From CAVQNQ01 sp963714205 (GTDB lineage Bacteria > Acidobacteriota > Terriglobia > Bryobacterales > Bryobacteraceae), in NCBI GenBank assembly GCA_963714205.1, contig CAVQNQ010000002.1:2108001-2172000 (forward strand): a stretch of 64,000 bases of DNA. Direction: 5' to 3'. A program made the position numbers and the translations under genes. This document shows, piece after piece, positions 8,406-18,391 of the stretch (positions within the stretch are counted from its first letter, which is position 1; every line of letters starts with the position of its first letter). The notes under the pieces are model-generated. The model searched no databases. It was given only the letters and a program-made list of their open reading frames with translations, and was not told where the DNA came from.

Positions 8406-8738
8406 TTACCAGCGCGAATCGCGCCGCGGCCGCTGCCCGCCGCCACCTCCACCGCCGCCGCGCCCGCCGCGGAAACCGCCGCCGCCCCCCTGGGGCTTCG
8501 GCCGGGCTTCGTTGACGTTCAGGCTGCGACCGTCCAACTCCGCGCCGTTGAGGGCTGCAATCGCTTTATCGGCCTCGCCCGAATCGGTCATCTCGACGAA
8601 GGCAAAGCCGCGGGAGCGGCCGGTATCACGATCGGTCACCAGATTTACACGTTCCACGTTTCCGTACGGCTCGAACAACGCCCGTATGGAGGACTCGGTG
8701 GCGGCAAAATCTAGGTTTCCTACGAAAATATTTTTCAA
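8406..8738 (-). CDS. RNA-binding protein, single RRM with glycine-rich tail
   Basis: 110 residues. The RRM spans about 1-80 with RNP2 IFVGNL at the N-terminus and RNP1 RGFAFVEM about 40 residues later, both intact. The tail is RGG-like (FRGGRGGG...). This is the bacterial glycine-rich RNA-binding family, small cytoplasmic RNA chaperones often induced by cold. The start is TTG 8738, which gives the canonical MKNIFVGNLDF. It is transcribed away from hom. With the cold-shock gene at 184 it is one of two general RNA-binding proteins here. Confidence 0.93.
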   Translation of the reverse strand: MKNIFVGNLDFAATESSIRALFEPYGNVERVNLVTDRDTGRSRGFAFVEMTDSGEADKAIAALNGAELDGRSLNVNEARPKPQGGGGGFRGGRGGGGGGGGQRPRRDSRW

Positions 8739-8944
8739 GGGTGTTTCTCTTTCTGTCTTTCAAATCTGCGGGCTAGACCAGGCAGGAAGGACCGCGCCGA
8801 GTTCTCGCAGGACTTTCAAAAGGCTCTTTCACTTTATCACGGTCCCCGGTTGAAATCCAGGGGGCTGCGGCGGGAAGAATCCGGAGATCCACGCCACCCC
8901 CCGGAGCTCCCGGCGCGCTAATCGTCCGGCCGCCCGCCGGATGC

Positions 8945-8950
8945 TATGAT
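8945..8950 (+). promoter_or_regulatory. -10 element of hom (near-leaderless start)
   Basis: TATGAT lies eight bases before the ATG of hom, so transcription should start about two bases before the start codon. No ribosome site is visible in front of the ATG, in agreement with a leaderless or nearly leaderless mRNA. The -35 is weak. Confidence 0.45.
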
Positions 8951-8958
8951 GCCCGTTT

Positions 8959-10263
8959 ATGCGCGACGTCGAGGTGGGGATAGTCGGTCTGGGCAACATC
9001 GGTTCGGGCACTTTGAAGATCCTGGCGGAGAACGGCGACCAGATCGCTCTCAAGCTCGGGTTTCGCCTGCGGGTCGGGGCCGTCTGCGACCTGTTAATCG
9101 ACTCCAAGGCAATTCCCGAATCGCTGGGGCCCGTTTTCAAGACCGCCGATTGGCGCCAATTGGTCGAATATCCGGGCCTGGATATCGTGGTCGAACTGGT
9201 CGGCGGCACTACCGTAGCCGCCCAGATCATCGAAACCGCCATCGCTGCCGGCAAATCCGTGGTCACCGCGAATAAGGAATTGATGGCCTTGCGCGGCGCG
9301 GAACTCTGGGAGCGCGCCATCGAAGCCGGAACCAATATCGCCATGGAGGCCAGCGTGGCGGGCGGGATTCCCATTCACACGGTGCTGCGCGAGGGGATCT
9401 CCGGCGACCGCGTGCTGGCGCTCTACGGCATCCTCAACGGCACCAGCAACTATATCCTCACGGAGATGGAGCAGCACGGGTCGCCGCTCGAATCCGTGTT
9501 GGGAGAGGCGCAGCGGCTGGGATACGCCGAAGCCAATCCCAGCAACGATATCGATGGCTTCGACGCGCGTTCGAAGCTGGCTATCCTCTCCGCCCTGGCT
9601 TTCGGCGAGAAGATCACGCCGGGCGACATCTTCACGGAAGGGATCCGGCGCCTCTCGCCCCTGGATTTTCAGTACGCCCACCGGCTGGGCCACACCATTC
9701 GATTGCTGTGCGCGGCGCGCCAGACGCCGGAGGGGTTGATCCTGTCGGTGCGCCCGGCGCTGATTCCTCAGACCGCCATTCTGGCCAGCGTGCGCCACTC
9801 CTACAACGCGATCTGGGTGCAGGGGCTATACGGCGAGGACACGTTCTACTACGGCCGCGGCGCGGGTCCCAAACCCACCGGCGTGGCCGTGGTGAGCGAC
9901 CTGATGCGCGTGGCGCGCGAGATTCTGGGCGGCAGCCCCACGCGCGTCTCGCCCTTCGCGCATCAGCGCCTGGGCGAATACAAGCCCATCCCGGTGACCC
10001 TCCAGAAACGCTCCTACTACGTGCGCTTCCGGGTCGTCGACCAGCCGGGCATCATCGCGGCGCTTTCGGGCATTCTCTCCGCGAAGAACATGGGCCTCGA
10101 GGCCGTGCTCCAATTGCCGCACGAGAATAAACTGGATCTGCCGTTCGTCATCACGCTGGAGCCCACCACCGAGCAAGCCGTGCGCCAGGCCGCCGCGGAA
10201 ATGGCGAAGCTCGATTTCCTGCTGGAACCGCCGCTGGTGTTGCCTATGGAGCCGCCGCTGTAG
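8959..10263 (+). CDS. hom: Homoserine dehydrogenase
   Basis: Reduces aspartate semialdehyde to homoserine with NAD(P)H, the entry to threonine and methionine. 434 residues: an N-terminal Rossmann domain (VGIVGLGNIGSGTL), then VVTANKELMA and the catalytic-region signature GILNGTSNYILTEM, with Asp and Lys residues in NPSNDIDGFDARSKLAIL. A C-terminal ACT domain (about 350-430, RFRVVDQPGIIAALSGIL) implies allosteric feedback control, probably by threonine. The substrate comes from the lysC-asd genes in the lysine operon at 23-25.6 kb. Transcribed alone. Confidence 0.95.
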   Translation: MRDVEVGIVGLGNIGSGTLKILAENGDQIALKLGFRLRVGAVCDLLIDSKAIPESLGPVFKTADWRQLVEYPGLDIVVELVGGTTVAAQIIETAIAAGKSVVTANKELMALRGAELWERAIEAGTNIAMEASVAGGIPIHTVLREGISGDRVLALYGILNGTSNYILTEMEQHGSPLESVLGEAQRLGYAEANPSNDIDGFDARSKLAILSALAFGEKITPGDIFTEGIRRLSPLDFQYAHRLGHTIRLLCAARQTPEGLILSVRPALIPQTAILASVRHSYNAIWVQGLYGEDTFYYGRGAGPKPTGVAVVSDLMRVAREILGGSPTRVSPFAHQRLGEYKPIPVTLQKRSYYVRFRVVDQPGIIAALSGILSAKNMGLEAVLQLPHENKLDLPFVITLEPTTEQAVRQAAAEMAKLDFLLEPPLVLPMEPPL

Positions 10264-10295
10264 CGCGGCGCGAAGCCGCCCTTCTTCTTGCGCGG

Positions 10296-11102
10296 CTAGT
10301 GCGAAATCGAGATGCCCACCTCGATTTGATTGGTGGGCGATTGAGCGGAATCCGAAGCGAACGTTTTCCCGGCCCAACGCGTGTAGCGGACCTCCGGCGT
10401 GACCCGGATGCCGAAATCGTCTATGAACTGGAAACCCACTCCCACCACGGCGCCCAAAAGGTTCTTCTTGGAGGCGGCCAAGGGGGTCCGGTCGGTGGTG
10501 GTAGTCCCGTTAAGCGTGGTATTGGTCGTGGTCCGGATATTGCTGACGAAGCGATCGGTTGCCCCCGCGGCAACGAACATATGCGAGAGGAAGCCGGAGG
10601 AGCCCACGCCCTTATACCGCACCATCACGGGAGCGTCCCACAATCGTGCGTTGGTGCTCTGGACGGAGCTCTGGTGGGTCCGGTCGTCGGTGGCGGTCTC
10701 CGGGTTGACAACGCCCCAGTAGGCGTCGATGTTCTGGGTAAAGCGGAGCTGGTTGAAAAGGCCTTCCGCTACGAAAGTGGTTCGGGGTCCCAAGGTGTAC
10801 TCGAGCGTCAGGCCGCCCCCATAGAAGTAAGATTTAGAGCCCGTGTTGTAATCGAAGTCGTAGGGCACGCCCGAGACCACGGAAGTCGACATGGTCTGGT
10901 CGCTTCCCATCGGGCCGAACGGCCGCAACAGGAAGATACGCGCGTGCACGCCGACCGCGAGGCGTCTCAACTTGACCGTATTTTCCGCTCCCTGGTCCGA
11001 TCGAGGGGCGGGCGGCGTCTGGCCATCGAGATCCGGCGCCGCCAATGGAATGAGAGCGCAAAAGAGCGTTGCGGCGCACCAGCCGCTGATCCGTCGTATC
11101 AT
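10296..11102 (-). CDS. Outer-membrane beta-barrel protein
   Basis: 268 residues with a signal peptide (ISGWCAATLFCALIPLA), then alternating amphipathic strands rich in aromatic and Thr/Gly residues: FYGGGLTLEYTLGPRTTFVAE, LGAVVGVGFQFIDDFGIRVT, PEVRYTRWAG. The pattern matches small eight-strand porin/OmpA-type barrels. The C-terminus ends EVGISISH rather than in the usual aromatic residue. Probably an outer-membrane structural or adhesion protein; no specific function is visible. It converges with hom and is divergent from the TonB receptor gene, with a 176-bp shared promoter region. Confidence 0.7.
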   Translation of the reverse strand: MIRRISGWCAATLFCALIPLAAPDLDGQTPPAPRSDQGAENTVKLRRLAVGVHARIFLLRPFGPMGSDQTMSTSVVSGVPYDFDYNTGSKSYFYGGGLTLEYTLGPRTTFVAEGLFNQLRFTQNIDAYWGVVNPETATDDRTHQSSVQSTNARLWDAPVMVRYKGVGSSGFLSHMFVAAGATDRFVSNIRTTTNTTLNGTTTTDRTPLAASKKNLLGAVVGVGFQFIDDFGIRVTPEVRYTRWAGKTFASDSAQSPTNQIEVGISISH

Positions 11103-11278
11103 TAGTTCCTCGGATAAACTATGGTTGACGGCCCGGGTCCGTCGGTCGTTTCAGATCCTGCGGTTGGAGGTAACCCGGGCGATCCTCCGCGCGTCGGAAG
11201 CAATTCCATCGCGAGTTCCGGCACGGCCATTTGCGTCGAGAGTATCATAAAAGTTTGTCAAGGATGCTTAAACTCTAA

Positions 11279-14200
11279 ATGCGTCTCAATCTCTTTCGAT
11301 TCTTTGCCCTCTTGCTGCCCGCGGCGGCACTCCTGTTCTCCCAAACCGAAATGGCGACGCTATTTGGGATTGTAACGGATACCGGAGGCACTCCGGTTGC
11401 GAACGCCACCCTGGTTGTCATCGACACCGCCACGGGCGTGACGGCGCGCCAGGTGCTGACCGCGAAGGACGGCCTTTACGAGATTCCCTACCTCAAACCC
11501 GGCGTGTACCGGATGACGATCAATGAAGATCGCTTCCAGAGCTTCCTCATGGAGGGGATACAGCTCGAAACAGGAAAGACCCAACGCGTGGACGCCAGGC
11601 TGAAGGCCCTCGCGCCCAGGCCCAATCCGGATGAGCCGGCTCCCGAACCAGGCGCGGAGATCGCGCCGACCGGCCAGCCGCGGAGCGGAACGGTGAGCAA
11701 TCCCGTCGACTACAAAACCAAGTGGCTCGATACGCCCCTGGTGGACTTCCACCCGTCGATACTCCCTCTGCTGACGACCGCTCCCGCAGTGGAAGGCAAC
11801 ACGGCCGAGTTCCCCGCGCAAAGCGAGACGGCCCCGCCACCTTCTCAACCCGCGAGCCCCTTCGTTCAAATCAATCCCCCCAGTCTGGTTATCTCCGGCA
11901 TCTCTTCCCGCAACCAGCAGACCTACGATCTCGACGGAATAGCCCAAGATACCACCCCGGCGCTCCCCAGCCCGGCGGCCCTCGATACCGTCGAGGTCAC
12001 CATCGCCAATCCCGGCATCGAGGCCTCCCGGCCCGTGAACTTCATTATGGTAACGCGCCGCGGCGGCCAATCGTTCCACGGCTGGGGCTACCTCAAACTG
12101 GAATCATCCAAGTGGAACGCGGCGCCCTTCTTCAATCCCTCCCCGGTGTCCTACATGGCCAAGGAAGAGGCGGGCAATGTGACCGGGCCGATCATCCCGG
12201 GGGTCACCTACTTCTCCTTGAGCGTAATTGACCAAAGGACGCCCTTCACCGAAAACCTGTTCGCCAACGTTCCCACCGCGCAGATGCGCACCGGCGATTT
12301 GAGCCAGTACCTCAGCCCGAATACCGCTCCCAACGGAACGGTAATTGTCATCCACGATCCGCGAACCGGGCTTCCTTTTCCCAGCAACGAAATCCCCAGT
12401 TCGCGCATCACCGGCGTGTCGAACAAGTACTTGAGCTACATTCCTCCGCCCACGCTGGGAGGCGCCAACACTTTCGTTCAGAACTACTCCTGGGTGCACC
12501 CGTATGGATCGAACACCTACAACGGGCTCTGGCCGGCCGGGCGCATCGATCAGCGAGCGTGGCATGGAAACCAGTTGTATTTCAACTGGATTCAGAATCA
12601 GACCGCCACTTTTGCGCCGGGCAACATCGGCGAGCAGTTCGACTCCACGCAGTCGCCGCGCTACCGGACGTGGACCGTTTCCGACGTTCAGGCATTCTCG
12701 CCGGAACTGGTGAACAATTTTAGGGTGGCGCAAACCGGTGCCCGAATCAAGCAGGGTGAATCGGAAGCCAAGACAGCGCCCTCGACCGGAGACGTCTTTA
12801 CGGGCACGCTGGGCCTGGAGGGGGTCAACCCCGATGCGTTCTCCACACAGGGTTTCCCGGCCCTGTCGATCACCGGGTTGACCGGCTTGCAGACAGAGTT
12901 TGGAGGCGGCTACACGAGCAATGTGGCCGAGTCCGACAAAGTGTGGACGGTCGAAGATTCGGCGACATGGTCGCGCGGCCGGCACAGCATCAAAGCGGGG
13001 GCGCAGTATTTTCGCTTCGACTGGGTGGAGGATACGATCCCGCAGTGCGTGTATGGCGCCTTCACCTTTACCGGCGAATTCACGGGGCTGGCATATGCGG
13101 ATTTCCTATTGGGCCTTCCGGCCACCAGCACGCGCTGCAACGTCAAGCCCGGCCGGCTGGTCCGCCAGGATCAGGGCGGAGCCTTTGTGGCCGATACGTT
13201 CCGCCTGTCTTCCCGGCTGACACTGAATTACGGGGTGCGTTGGGACTACTACACGGTGCCGGTCTATGCCGATGGCTACATGGCCAACTGGAACCCCAAG
13301 ACGGACATCGTCTACGTGGCTCCGGGCACCATCACTTCGGTGAGTCCCTACTTCACGAATACGATCAAGGTGGCGGTCGGGCCGGTGGTTCCCAAGGCCA
13401 AGATAACCAACTTCCGTCCCCGCGTGGCCGCCGCGTACCGCCTGCTCGATAACCTGGTATTGCGAGGCGGATACGGGGAGTACACGGAAAACGAGGGCTT
13501 CGGCCCCGCCGGCGCCGAGTTGAACCCCACCAACCCCTGGGATCTCACCGAAACGTACAACAATACGATTTCCCACGGACTGGTGGCCCTCTCATTCCCG
13601 GATCCCTTTCCATCCAGCCCCTCTCCGCTCATGGCCAGCCAGAGCGTTACCGCGCTCCCTTCCAAGTTCGACGAGGGCGTGATCCGGCAGTACAATGCCA
13701 CCATCGAACGGACCACCCCGGGCCTGGTTACCAGTGTTTCTTATATCGGATCGCGCGGCACGGGTCTGAACTACACGGTCAACGTCAATAAGCCGCCCGC
13801 CAGCACCACGCCCTTCAGCGTTTCGAGGCTGCCTTACCCGGAGTATAACAACGCCTACGAGACGCGCACCGATGGCCAGTGGCACTACGATTCCCTGGTG
13901 GCCGCGGCGCGCCGGAGGGCCGGGCCGGTCATCTTAAACACCAGCTTCACGTGGGCCAATAACATCAGCAACTATGCCAATACCACGGATCCTTACAACG
14001 TGACCGATCACTGGACCCGCGATGGCAGCGACCGGCGCCTGTACTTCGTCGCCAGCGCACTCTGGAACCTGCCCTTCGGAAAGGGGCAGCGCTTCGCAGC
14101 CAACGGCGGACCCGTCATGGACCGCGTGGTCAGCGGCTGGAGCCTGCAGGCCATCGGCACGCTCGCTTCGGGGCAGTATTACTCGCCGCTCTTCACCGGG

Positions 14201-14611
14201 CCGGACCCGGCCAACGCCAGCCCGGGCTATGTGACGGAGTTGCCCGATTGCGTTGGCAACCCCAACGCGGGCGCGCGGACGCTGAACCAGTGGTTCAACC
14301 CATTGGCATTCGCCGTGCCGCCGGCCAAGGCCGGCCGCTACGGCACCTGCGGCATGAACATCCTGGAAGGCTACCCGATTCGCATCGCCCATGCCAGCCT
14401 GGCCAAGCGCGTCTCGCTCCTGGAAGGATTCAGCGCCGTGTTGAGCGTCCAGGTTTCAAACGTTACCAACACGCCGCATTTCGGCTTCCCCAACAACAAC
14501 ATCTCCACTCCGAGTCCGGGGGTGTTCACGGGCGCGTCCCTGCTGGACCCCTCCAGCCCCGAGAAGCAGGGCTATCGGCAGATCGATCTCAAGGTTCGCC
14601 TGGAGTTTTGA
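11279..14611 (+). CDS. TonB-dependent receptor-like protein, Oar type, with carboxypeptidase-regulatory domain
   Basis: 1110 residues. A signal peptide (FFALLLPAAALLFSQ) leads into a carboxypeptidase-regulatory-like beta-sandwich (about 25-110: TLFGIVTDTGGTPVANATLV, DGLYEIPYLKPGVYRMTI), a Pro-rich linker, a plug-like region, and a very long outer-membrane barrel ending in LKVRLEF, the terminal Phe typical of Bam-inserted barrels. Members take up large substrates such as glycans or siderophores, or act as adhesins; the substrate here is unknown. The 3' end overlaps the convergent cca gene by 23 bp. Confidence 0.9.
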   Translation: MRLNLFRFFALLLPAAALLFSQTEMATLFGIVTDTGGTPVANATLVVIDTATGVTARQVLTAKDGLYEIPYLKPGVYRMTINEDRFQSFLMEGIQLETGKTQRVDARLKALAPRPNPDEPAPEPGAEIAPTGQPRSGTVSNPVDYKTKWLDTPLVDFHPSILPLLTTAPAVEGNTAEFPAQSETAPPPSQPASPFVQINPPSLVISGISSRNQQTYDLDGIAQDTTPALPSPAALDTVEVTIANPGIEASRPVNFIMVTRRGGQSFHGWGYLKLESSKWNAAPFFNPSPVSYMAKEEAGNVTGPIIPGVTYFSLSVIDQRTPFTENLFANVPTAQMRTGDLSQYLSPNTAPNGTVIVIHDPRTGLPFPSNEIPSSRITGVSNKYLSYIPPPTLGGANTFVQNYSWVHPYGSNTYNGLWPAGRIDQRAWHGNQLYFNWIQNQTATFAPGNIGEQFDSTQSPRYRTWTVSDVQAFSPELVNNFRVAQTGARIKQGESEAKTAPSTGDVFTGTLGLEGVNPDAFSTQGFPALSITGLTGLQTEFGGGYTSNVAESDKVWTVEDSATWSRGRHSIKAGAQYFRFDWVEDTIPQCVYGAFTFTGEFTGLAYADFLLGLPATSTRCNVKPGRLVRQDQGGAFVADTFRLSSRLTLNYGVRWDYYTVPVYADGYMANWNPKTDIVYVAPGTITSVSPYFTNTIKVAVGPVVPKAKITNFRPRVAAAYRLLDNLVLRGGYGEYTENEGFGPAGAELNPTNPWDLTETYNNTISHGLVALSFPDPFPSSPSPLMASQSVTALPSKFDEGVIRQYNATIERTTPGLVTSVSYIGSRGTGLNYTVNVNKPPASTTPFSVSRLPYPEYNNAYETRTDGQWHYDSLVAAARRRAGPVILNTSFTWANNISNYANTTDPYNVTDHWTRDGSDRRLYFVASALWNLPFGKGQRFAANGGPVMDRVVSGWSLQAIGTLASGQYYSPLFTGPDPANASPGYVTELPDCVGNPNAGARTLNQWFNPLAFAVPPAKAGRYGTCGMNILEGYPIRIAHASLAKRVSLLEGFSAVLSVQVSNVTNTPHFGFPNNNISTPSPGVFTGASLLDPSSPEKQGYRQIDLKVRLEF

Positions 14612-15920
14612 GCGGGGCGGGGAATCGCTCGGTTACCAGGCGCAGGGCCGCGGCTTTGTCCGCGACGCGGCCTTCGAGCTGTGCGTCTTCCACGGCCGCC
14701 AGTATTTCCGTGAAAAGCGGACCGGGCGTGTACCCGGCGGCGATCAGGTCCGCGCCCGTCACCAGGGGCGGCGGTTTGAGGTGCTCTACGGAAAACTCGG
14801 CCAGCTTCCCGCGCGCGAATTCGTAGCTGTCGAGCTGGCGGTTGCTCGAGAGCGCATCGAGGCGATGCAGTTCCAGGTGCTCCTCGAAGGCGGGCAGGCG
14901 CAGGAAGCGCTTCAGGGTGCTCTCTTTCATCTGAAGCACGTCTTTGAAGCGCATGTGGTTCGCCACCAGCGCCAGCACCTGCTCGGTCTCGTGCCGCGAG
15001 AAGCGCAGGCGCTCGAGGATGCCTTGAGCGAGGCGCACTCCTTCCTCCACGTGGCCATCGAAGCGGATGCGTTCGGCCACGCGGAAAGTGGGCGGTTTGC
15101 CGACGTCGTGCAGCAGCGCGCCCATCGCCAGCGTGGCGGAGGGCCGTTCGAGCTGCTCGAGCAGCAGCAACGTGTGCACCCAGACGTCGCCCTCGGGGTG
15201 GTACTCGGGCGGCTGCTCAACTCCCTTCATGGCGGCCACTTCGGGCAGCAGGTCCTCGAGCAGGCCGGTCGAATCCAGCAGCTCGAAGCCCCGGCGCGCG
15301 CCGCCTTCGGTGAGGATGCGGACCAGCTCGTCGCGCACGCGCTCGGCCGAGACCTTGCGAATGAGCGCGTGGTGGCGCGCGATGGCCTCCAGGGTGGCGG
15401 GCTCGATGGCGAACCCGAGCCGCGCGGCGAAGCGCACGGCGCGCAGCAGCCGCAGATGGTCTTCCGCGAATCGCGCGCCGGGGTCGCCGATGGCGCGCAC
15501 CAGGCGGGCTTCCAGATCCCGGCGGCCGCCCACGTAATCCAGCACCTCGCCGGTGGCCGGATCCATCATCAGGCCGTTGATGGTGAAATCGCGGCGCAGC
15601 ACGTCCGCGCGCGGATCGGTCTCGAAGCGCACTTCGGAGGGGCGCCGGCCATCGGCATAAAGATGGTCGCTGCGGAAGGTGGCCACTTCCACCTGCGAGC
15701 GGCCGTCGCGCACCAGCACCACGCCGAACTGCGCGCCCACCAGACCCGCATCGGGAAACAGCTCCAGGATGCGGTCCGGCCGCGCGTCCGTGGAGATATC
15801 GAAATCTTTCGGCTGCCCGCCCAGCAGGACGTCGCGCACCGAGCCGCCCACCAGCCACGCCTGGTGTCCCGCCGCTCTGAGCCGCCCGATGACCGCGCGC
15901 GCCAATGTCTGCGAGTCCAT
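14589..15920 (-). CDS. cca: CCA tRNA nucleotidyltransferase / poly(A) polymerase family, with HD domain
   Basis: 443 residues. Class II nucleotidyltransferase head: LVGGSVRDVLLG, the metal-binding DFDIST, then RRDFTINGLMMDP and a basic RNA-binding region (DHLRLLRAVRFAARLGF). The middle to C-terminus has an HD domain (WVHTLLLLEQL ... GALLHDVGKP), as in many bacterial CCA enzymes where it adds phosphatase or phosphodiesterase activity. It builds or repairs the 3' CCA of tRNAs, although the tRNA in this window already encodes its CCA. Its promoter region abuts that of the c-di-AMP riboswitch transcript. Confidence 0.92.
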   Translation of the reverse strand: MDSQTLARAVIGRLRAAGHQAWLVGGSVRDVLLGGQPKDFDISTDARPDRILELFPDAGLVGAQFGVVLVRDGRSQVEVATFRSDHLYADGRRPSEVRFETDPRADVLRRDFTINGLMMDPATGEVLDYVGGRRDLEARLVRAIGDPGARFAEDHLRLLRAVRFAARLGFAIEPATLEAIARHHALIRKVSAERVRDELVRILTEGGARRGFELLDSTGLLEDLLPEVAAMKGVEQPPEYHPEGDVWVHTLLLLEQLERPSATLAMGALLHDVGKPPTFRVAERIRFDGHVEEGVRLAQGILERLRFSRHETEQVLALVANHMRFKDVLQMKESTLKRFLRLPAFEEHLELHRLDALSSNRQLDSYEFARGKLAEFSVEHLKPPPLVTGADLIAAGYTPGPLFTEILAAVEDAQLEGRVADKAAALRLVTERFPAPLKTPGEP

Positions 15921-15936
15921 TAGCCCCCTATAGTCA

Positions 15937-15945
15937 TGCTAATAT
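15937..15945 (+). promoter_or_regulatory. Extended -10 promoter for the c-di-AMP riboswitch transcript
   Basis: TGCTAATAT is an extended -10 (TGN plus TAATAT). Initiation about seven bases downstream falls at 15952, exactly where the conserved riboswitch begins. No good -35 is visible, as is usual for extended -10 promoters. Confidence 0.5.
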
Positions 15946-15950
15946 GTTGG

Positions 15951-16056
15951 TGCCGAACTCCACCCGGAGGCGGGGGACCCAGTAGTCGGGGCGAAGTCCG
16001 ATTCGGACAGAGTACTTCTGAGCTCTAGCCCGTCAGCTAACCTCGCAGGCTTATTT
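15951..16056 (+). promoter_or_regulatory. Cyclic di-AMP riboswitch (ydaO-yuaA type)
   Basis: The conserved blocks appear in order: CGGGGGACCCAG (15971-15982), GGGGCGAAGTCC (15988-15999), GAGCTCTAGCCCGTCAGCTA (16020-16039, including the hallmark CCGTCAGCTAACC) and CGCAGGC (16044-16050). The two nested purine-rich blocks and the CCGTCAGCTAAC core are the signature of ydaO RNA, which binds two c-di-AMP molecules and usually shuts off potassium or osmolyte uptake genes. The next gene starts 39 bases later with the ribosome site GAGGGAG. I see no clear T-tailed terminator, so control may be translational. Confidence 0.88.
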
Positions 16057-16094
16057 GGAAGCGCTGCTTTCCGGGCGTTCGAGGGAGATTTTCA

Positions 16095-18376
16095 GTGACA
16101 AGCGAACAGCATCCCCAGGTGGTCAAGGTCGTGGTGGCCACCACCGTCATGCTGTCGTTCATTTCCTTCTGGCGCGCGGCGGCCATCGTGCTCAGCGACC
16201 TGGCCTCGTCGGCGTACTACGTCGGCGGCATCGCCGAGCAGGCCATCGGGAAAGCGGCGCCCTGGTTCATCCTGGCGATCATGCTGTTTTCGTACGCGGT
16301 GCGCGCCATCTACATCGAAAGCTGCTCGATGTTCGTGCGCGGCGGCGTGTACAAAGTGGTGCACGAGGCCATGGGCGGCACGCTGGCCAAGTTCTCGGTC
16401 TCGGCGCTGATGTTCGACTACGTGCTCACCGGGCCCATCAGCGCGGTCAGCGCGGGCCTGTACCTGGGCGGGCTGATCAACGAGACCGGCGAACGGCTCC
16501 ATCTGCCCACGCTGCATGTGAACGCGCCGCTATTTCGCGGCCGCCTTCGCCATCGTGGTGACGCTCTACTTCTGGCGCAAGAACATCATCGGCATGCACG
16601 AATCCAGCGAGAAGGCCCTGCGCATCATGCAGATCACCACCGTCATGGTGGTGATGCTGATCGTCTGGTGCCTGGCCACGATTTTGACCAAGGGCTTCAA
16701 CCCCGTACCGCTGCCCGTGCCGAGCAACCTGCATTTCAGCCCGGAGGCGCTGGGCTGGCTCAAGGGCACCGTGGCGCCTTCGATCACCGTCATCGCGGTG
16801 ATGATCGGCCTGGGCCACTCCCTGCTGGCCATGAGCGGCGAGGAAAGCCTGGCGCAGGTCAATCGCGAAATCGCCCACCCCAAGCTGAAGAACCTGGAAC
16901 GCGCCGGCTTCGTGATCTTCATCTACAGCATGCTGTTCACGTCGCTGGTTTCGTTCTTCGCGGTGATGATCATCCCGGACGCCGCGCGCAAGGATTTCCT
17001 CGATAACCTGATCGGCGGCCTCGCGATGTACCTGGTCGGGCCGGTCCCGCTGCGGCTGCTGTTTCACGGGTTCGTGGTGCTGGTGGGCACGCTGATTCTG
17101 GCCGGCGCCGTGAACACGGCCATCATCGGATCGAACGGCGTGCTGAACCGCGTGGCGGAAGACGGCGTGCTGCCGGACTGGTTCCGGCACCCGCACCGCA
17201 AATTCGGCACCACCTCCCGGCTCATCAACGTGATCGTGGGCCTGCAGATCTGTCACCATCGTCATCAGCCGCGGCGACGTCTACATGCTGGGCGAAGCCT
17301 ACGCGTTCGGCGTGGTCTGGAGCTTCGCCATGAAGGCGCTTTCGGTGCTGGTGCTGCGCTACAAGCAGCCCGGCGGCCGCGAGTGGAAGGTGCCGCTGAA
17401 TTTCCACGTGAAGGGCAAAGAGATTCCCGTGGGGCTGGCCCTGATTACCCTGGCGCTGTTCGCGCTGGCCATCATCAACGTGCTCACCAAGAAGGTGGCC
17501 ACTATTTCGGGTGTGAGCTTCACCATCGGCTTCTTCGCGGTCTTCGAGCTTTCCGATATCTACAACCGCAAGCGCCAGAAGGGCGCGCATGCCGAAGAGC
17601 AGGAGAAATTCCGGCTGGACACGCACGCCGACGTGACCGCCGAAAGCTGCACCGTGCGGCCGGGCAACGTACTGGTGGCGGTGCGCAACCCCAACCGGCT
17701 TCAGCACCTGAGGCGCATTCTCGAGAAGACCGATACGCGCCGCGTGGATATCGTGGTGCTCTCCATCCGGCAGATCACGCAGGCCGGCTCGGGCGAGCAC
17801 GGCCTGGAAGTGGCGCAGATCTTTTCCGACGACGAAACCAACCTGTTCACGCGCGTGGTGACGCTGGCCGAAAAGGCCGGCAAGCACGTCGAGTTGCTGG
17901 TGGTGCCGGGAAGCGATCCGTACGAAGCCGCCGTGCAGACCGCCGCGCGGCTGAAATCGTCGCGCATCGTGATGGGCCTCTCTCCCAAACTCACGCCCGC
18001 CGAGCAGGGCGCGCAGGTCGGCTACCAGTGGGAGCGGCTTCCCGAGCCGCGGCCTTCGCTCTCGCTCGAGATCGTGGCGGAAAACGAAAAGGACAGCCTG
18101 TTCTTCAATCTCGGTCCGCACCCGCCGCGCCTGTGGCCGGAGGATCTGGCCCTCGCGCACCGCCTCTGGCTGGAGCTGAGCGGCATGGGACCGGGCTCGA
18201 AACTGCACCACCGCGACGTGATCGGGGTGGCCCTCCGTCGCATGGAGAAAGAGTTGCACTCGCCGCAGTCCGCGGAAGTGCTGGCGGATGTTCAGCGGGA
18301 GATCAACGGAGGGAACGGCAAGCGCAAACCGCTGCTGTCCGATGGTCCGACCGGCGGAACAATTTCAAGCGCCTAG
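16095..18376 (+). CDS. APC-superfamily permease, KimA-like, with C-terminal cytosolic domain (frame broken twice)
   Basis: The whole gene codes about 760 residues but is split over three frames. Part 1 (GTG 16095, ribosome site GAGGGAG, to about 16530) and part 2 (about 16535-17250) give a polytopic APC-type transporter: VLSDLASSAYYVGGIAEQAIG in the first helices, then YFWRKNIIGMHESSEKALRI. Part 3 (about 17255-18376) gives the last helices and a soluble domain of about 250 residues resembling universal-stress folds (VLVAVRNPNRLQHLRRIL, VELLVVPGSDPYEA). One extra base near 16526-16537 and one near 17249-17254 would explain the breaks. The c-di-AMP riboswitch upstream suggests a potassium importer like KimA, by inference; amino-acid transport is the alternative. 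Confidence 0.82.
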
Positions 18377-18391
18377 TCGTATACTCGGTTG

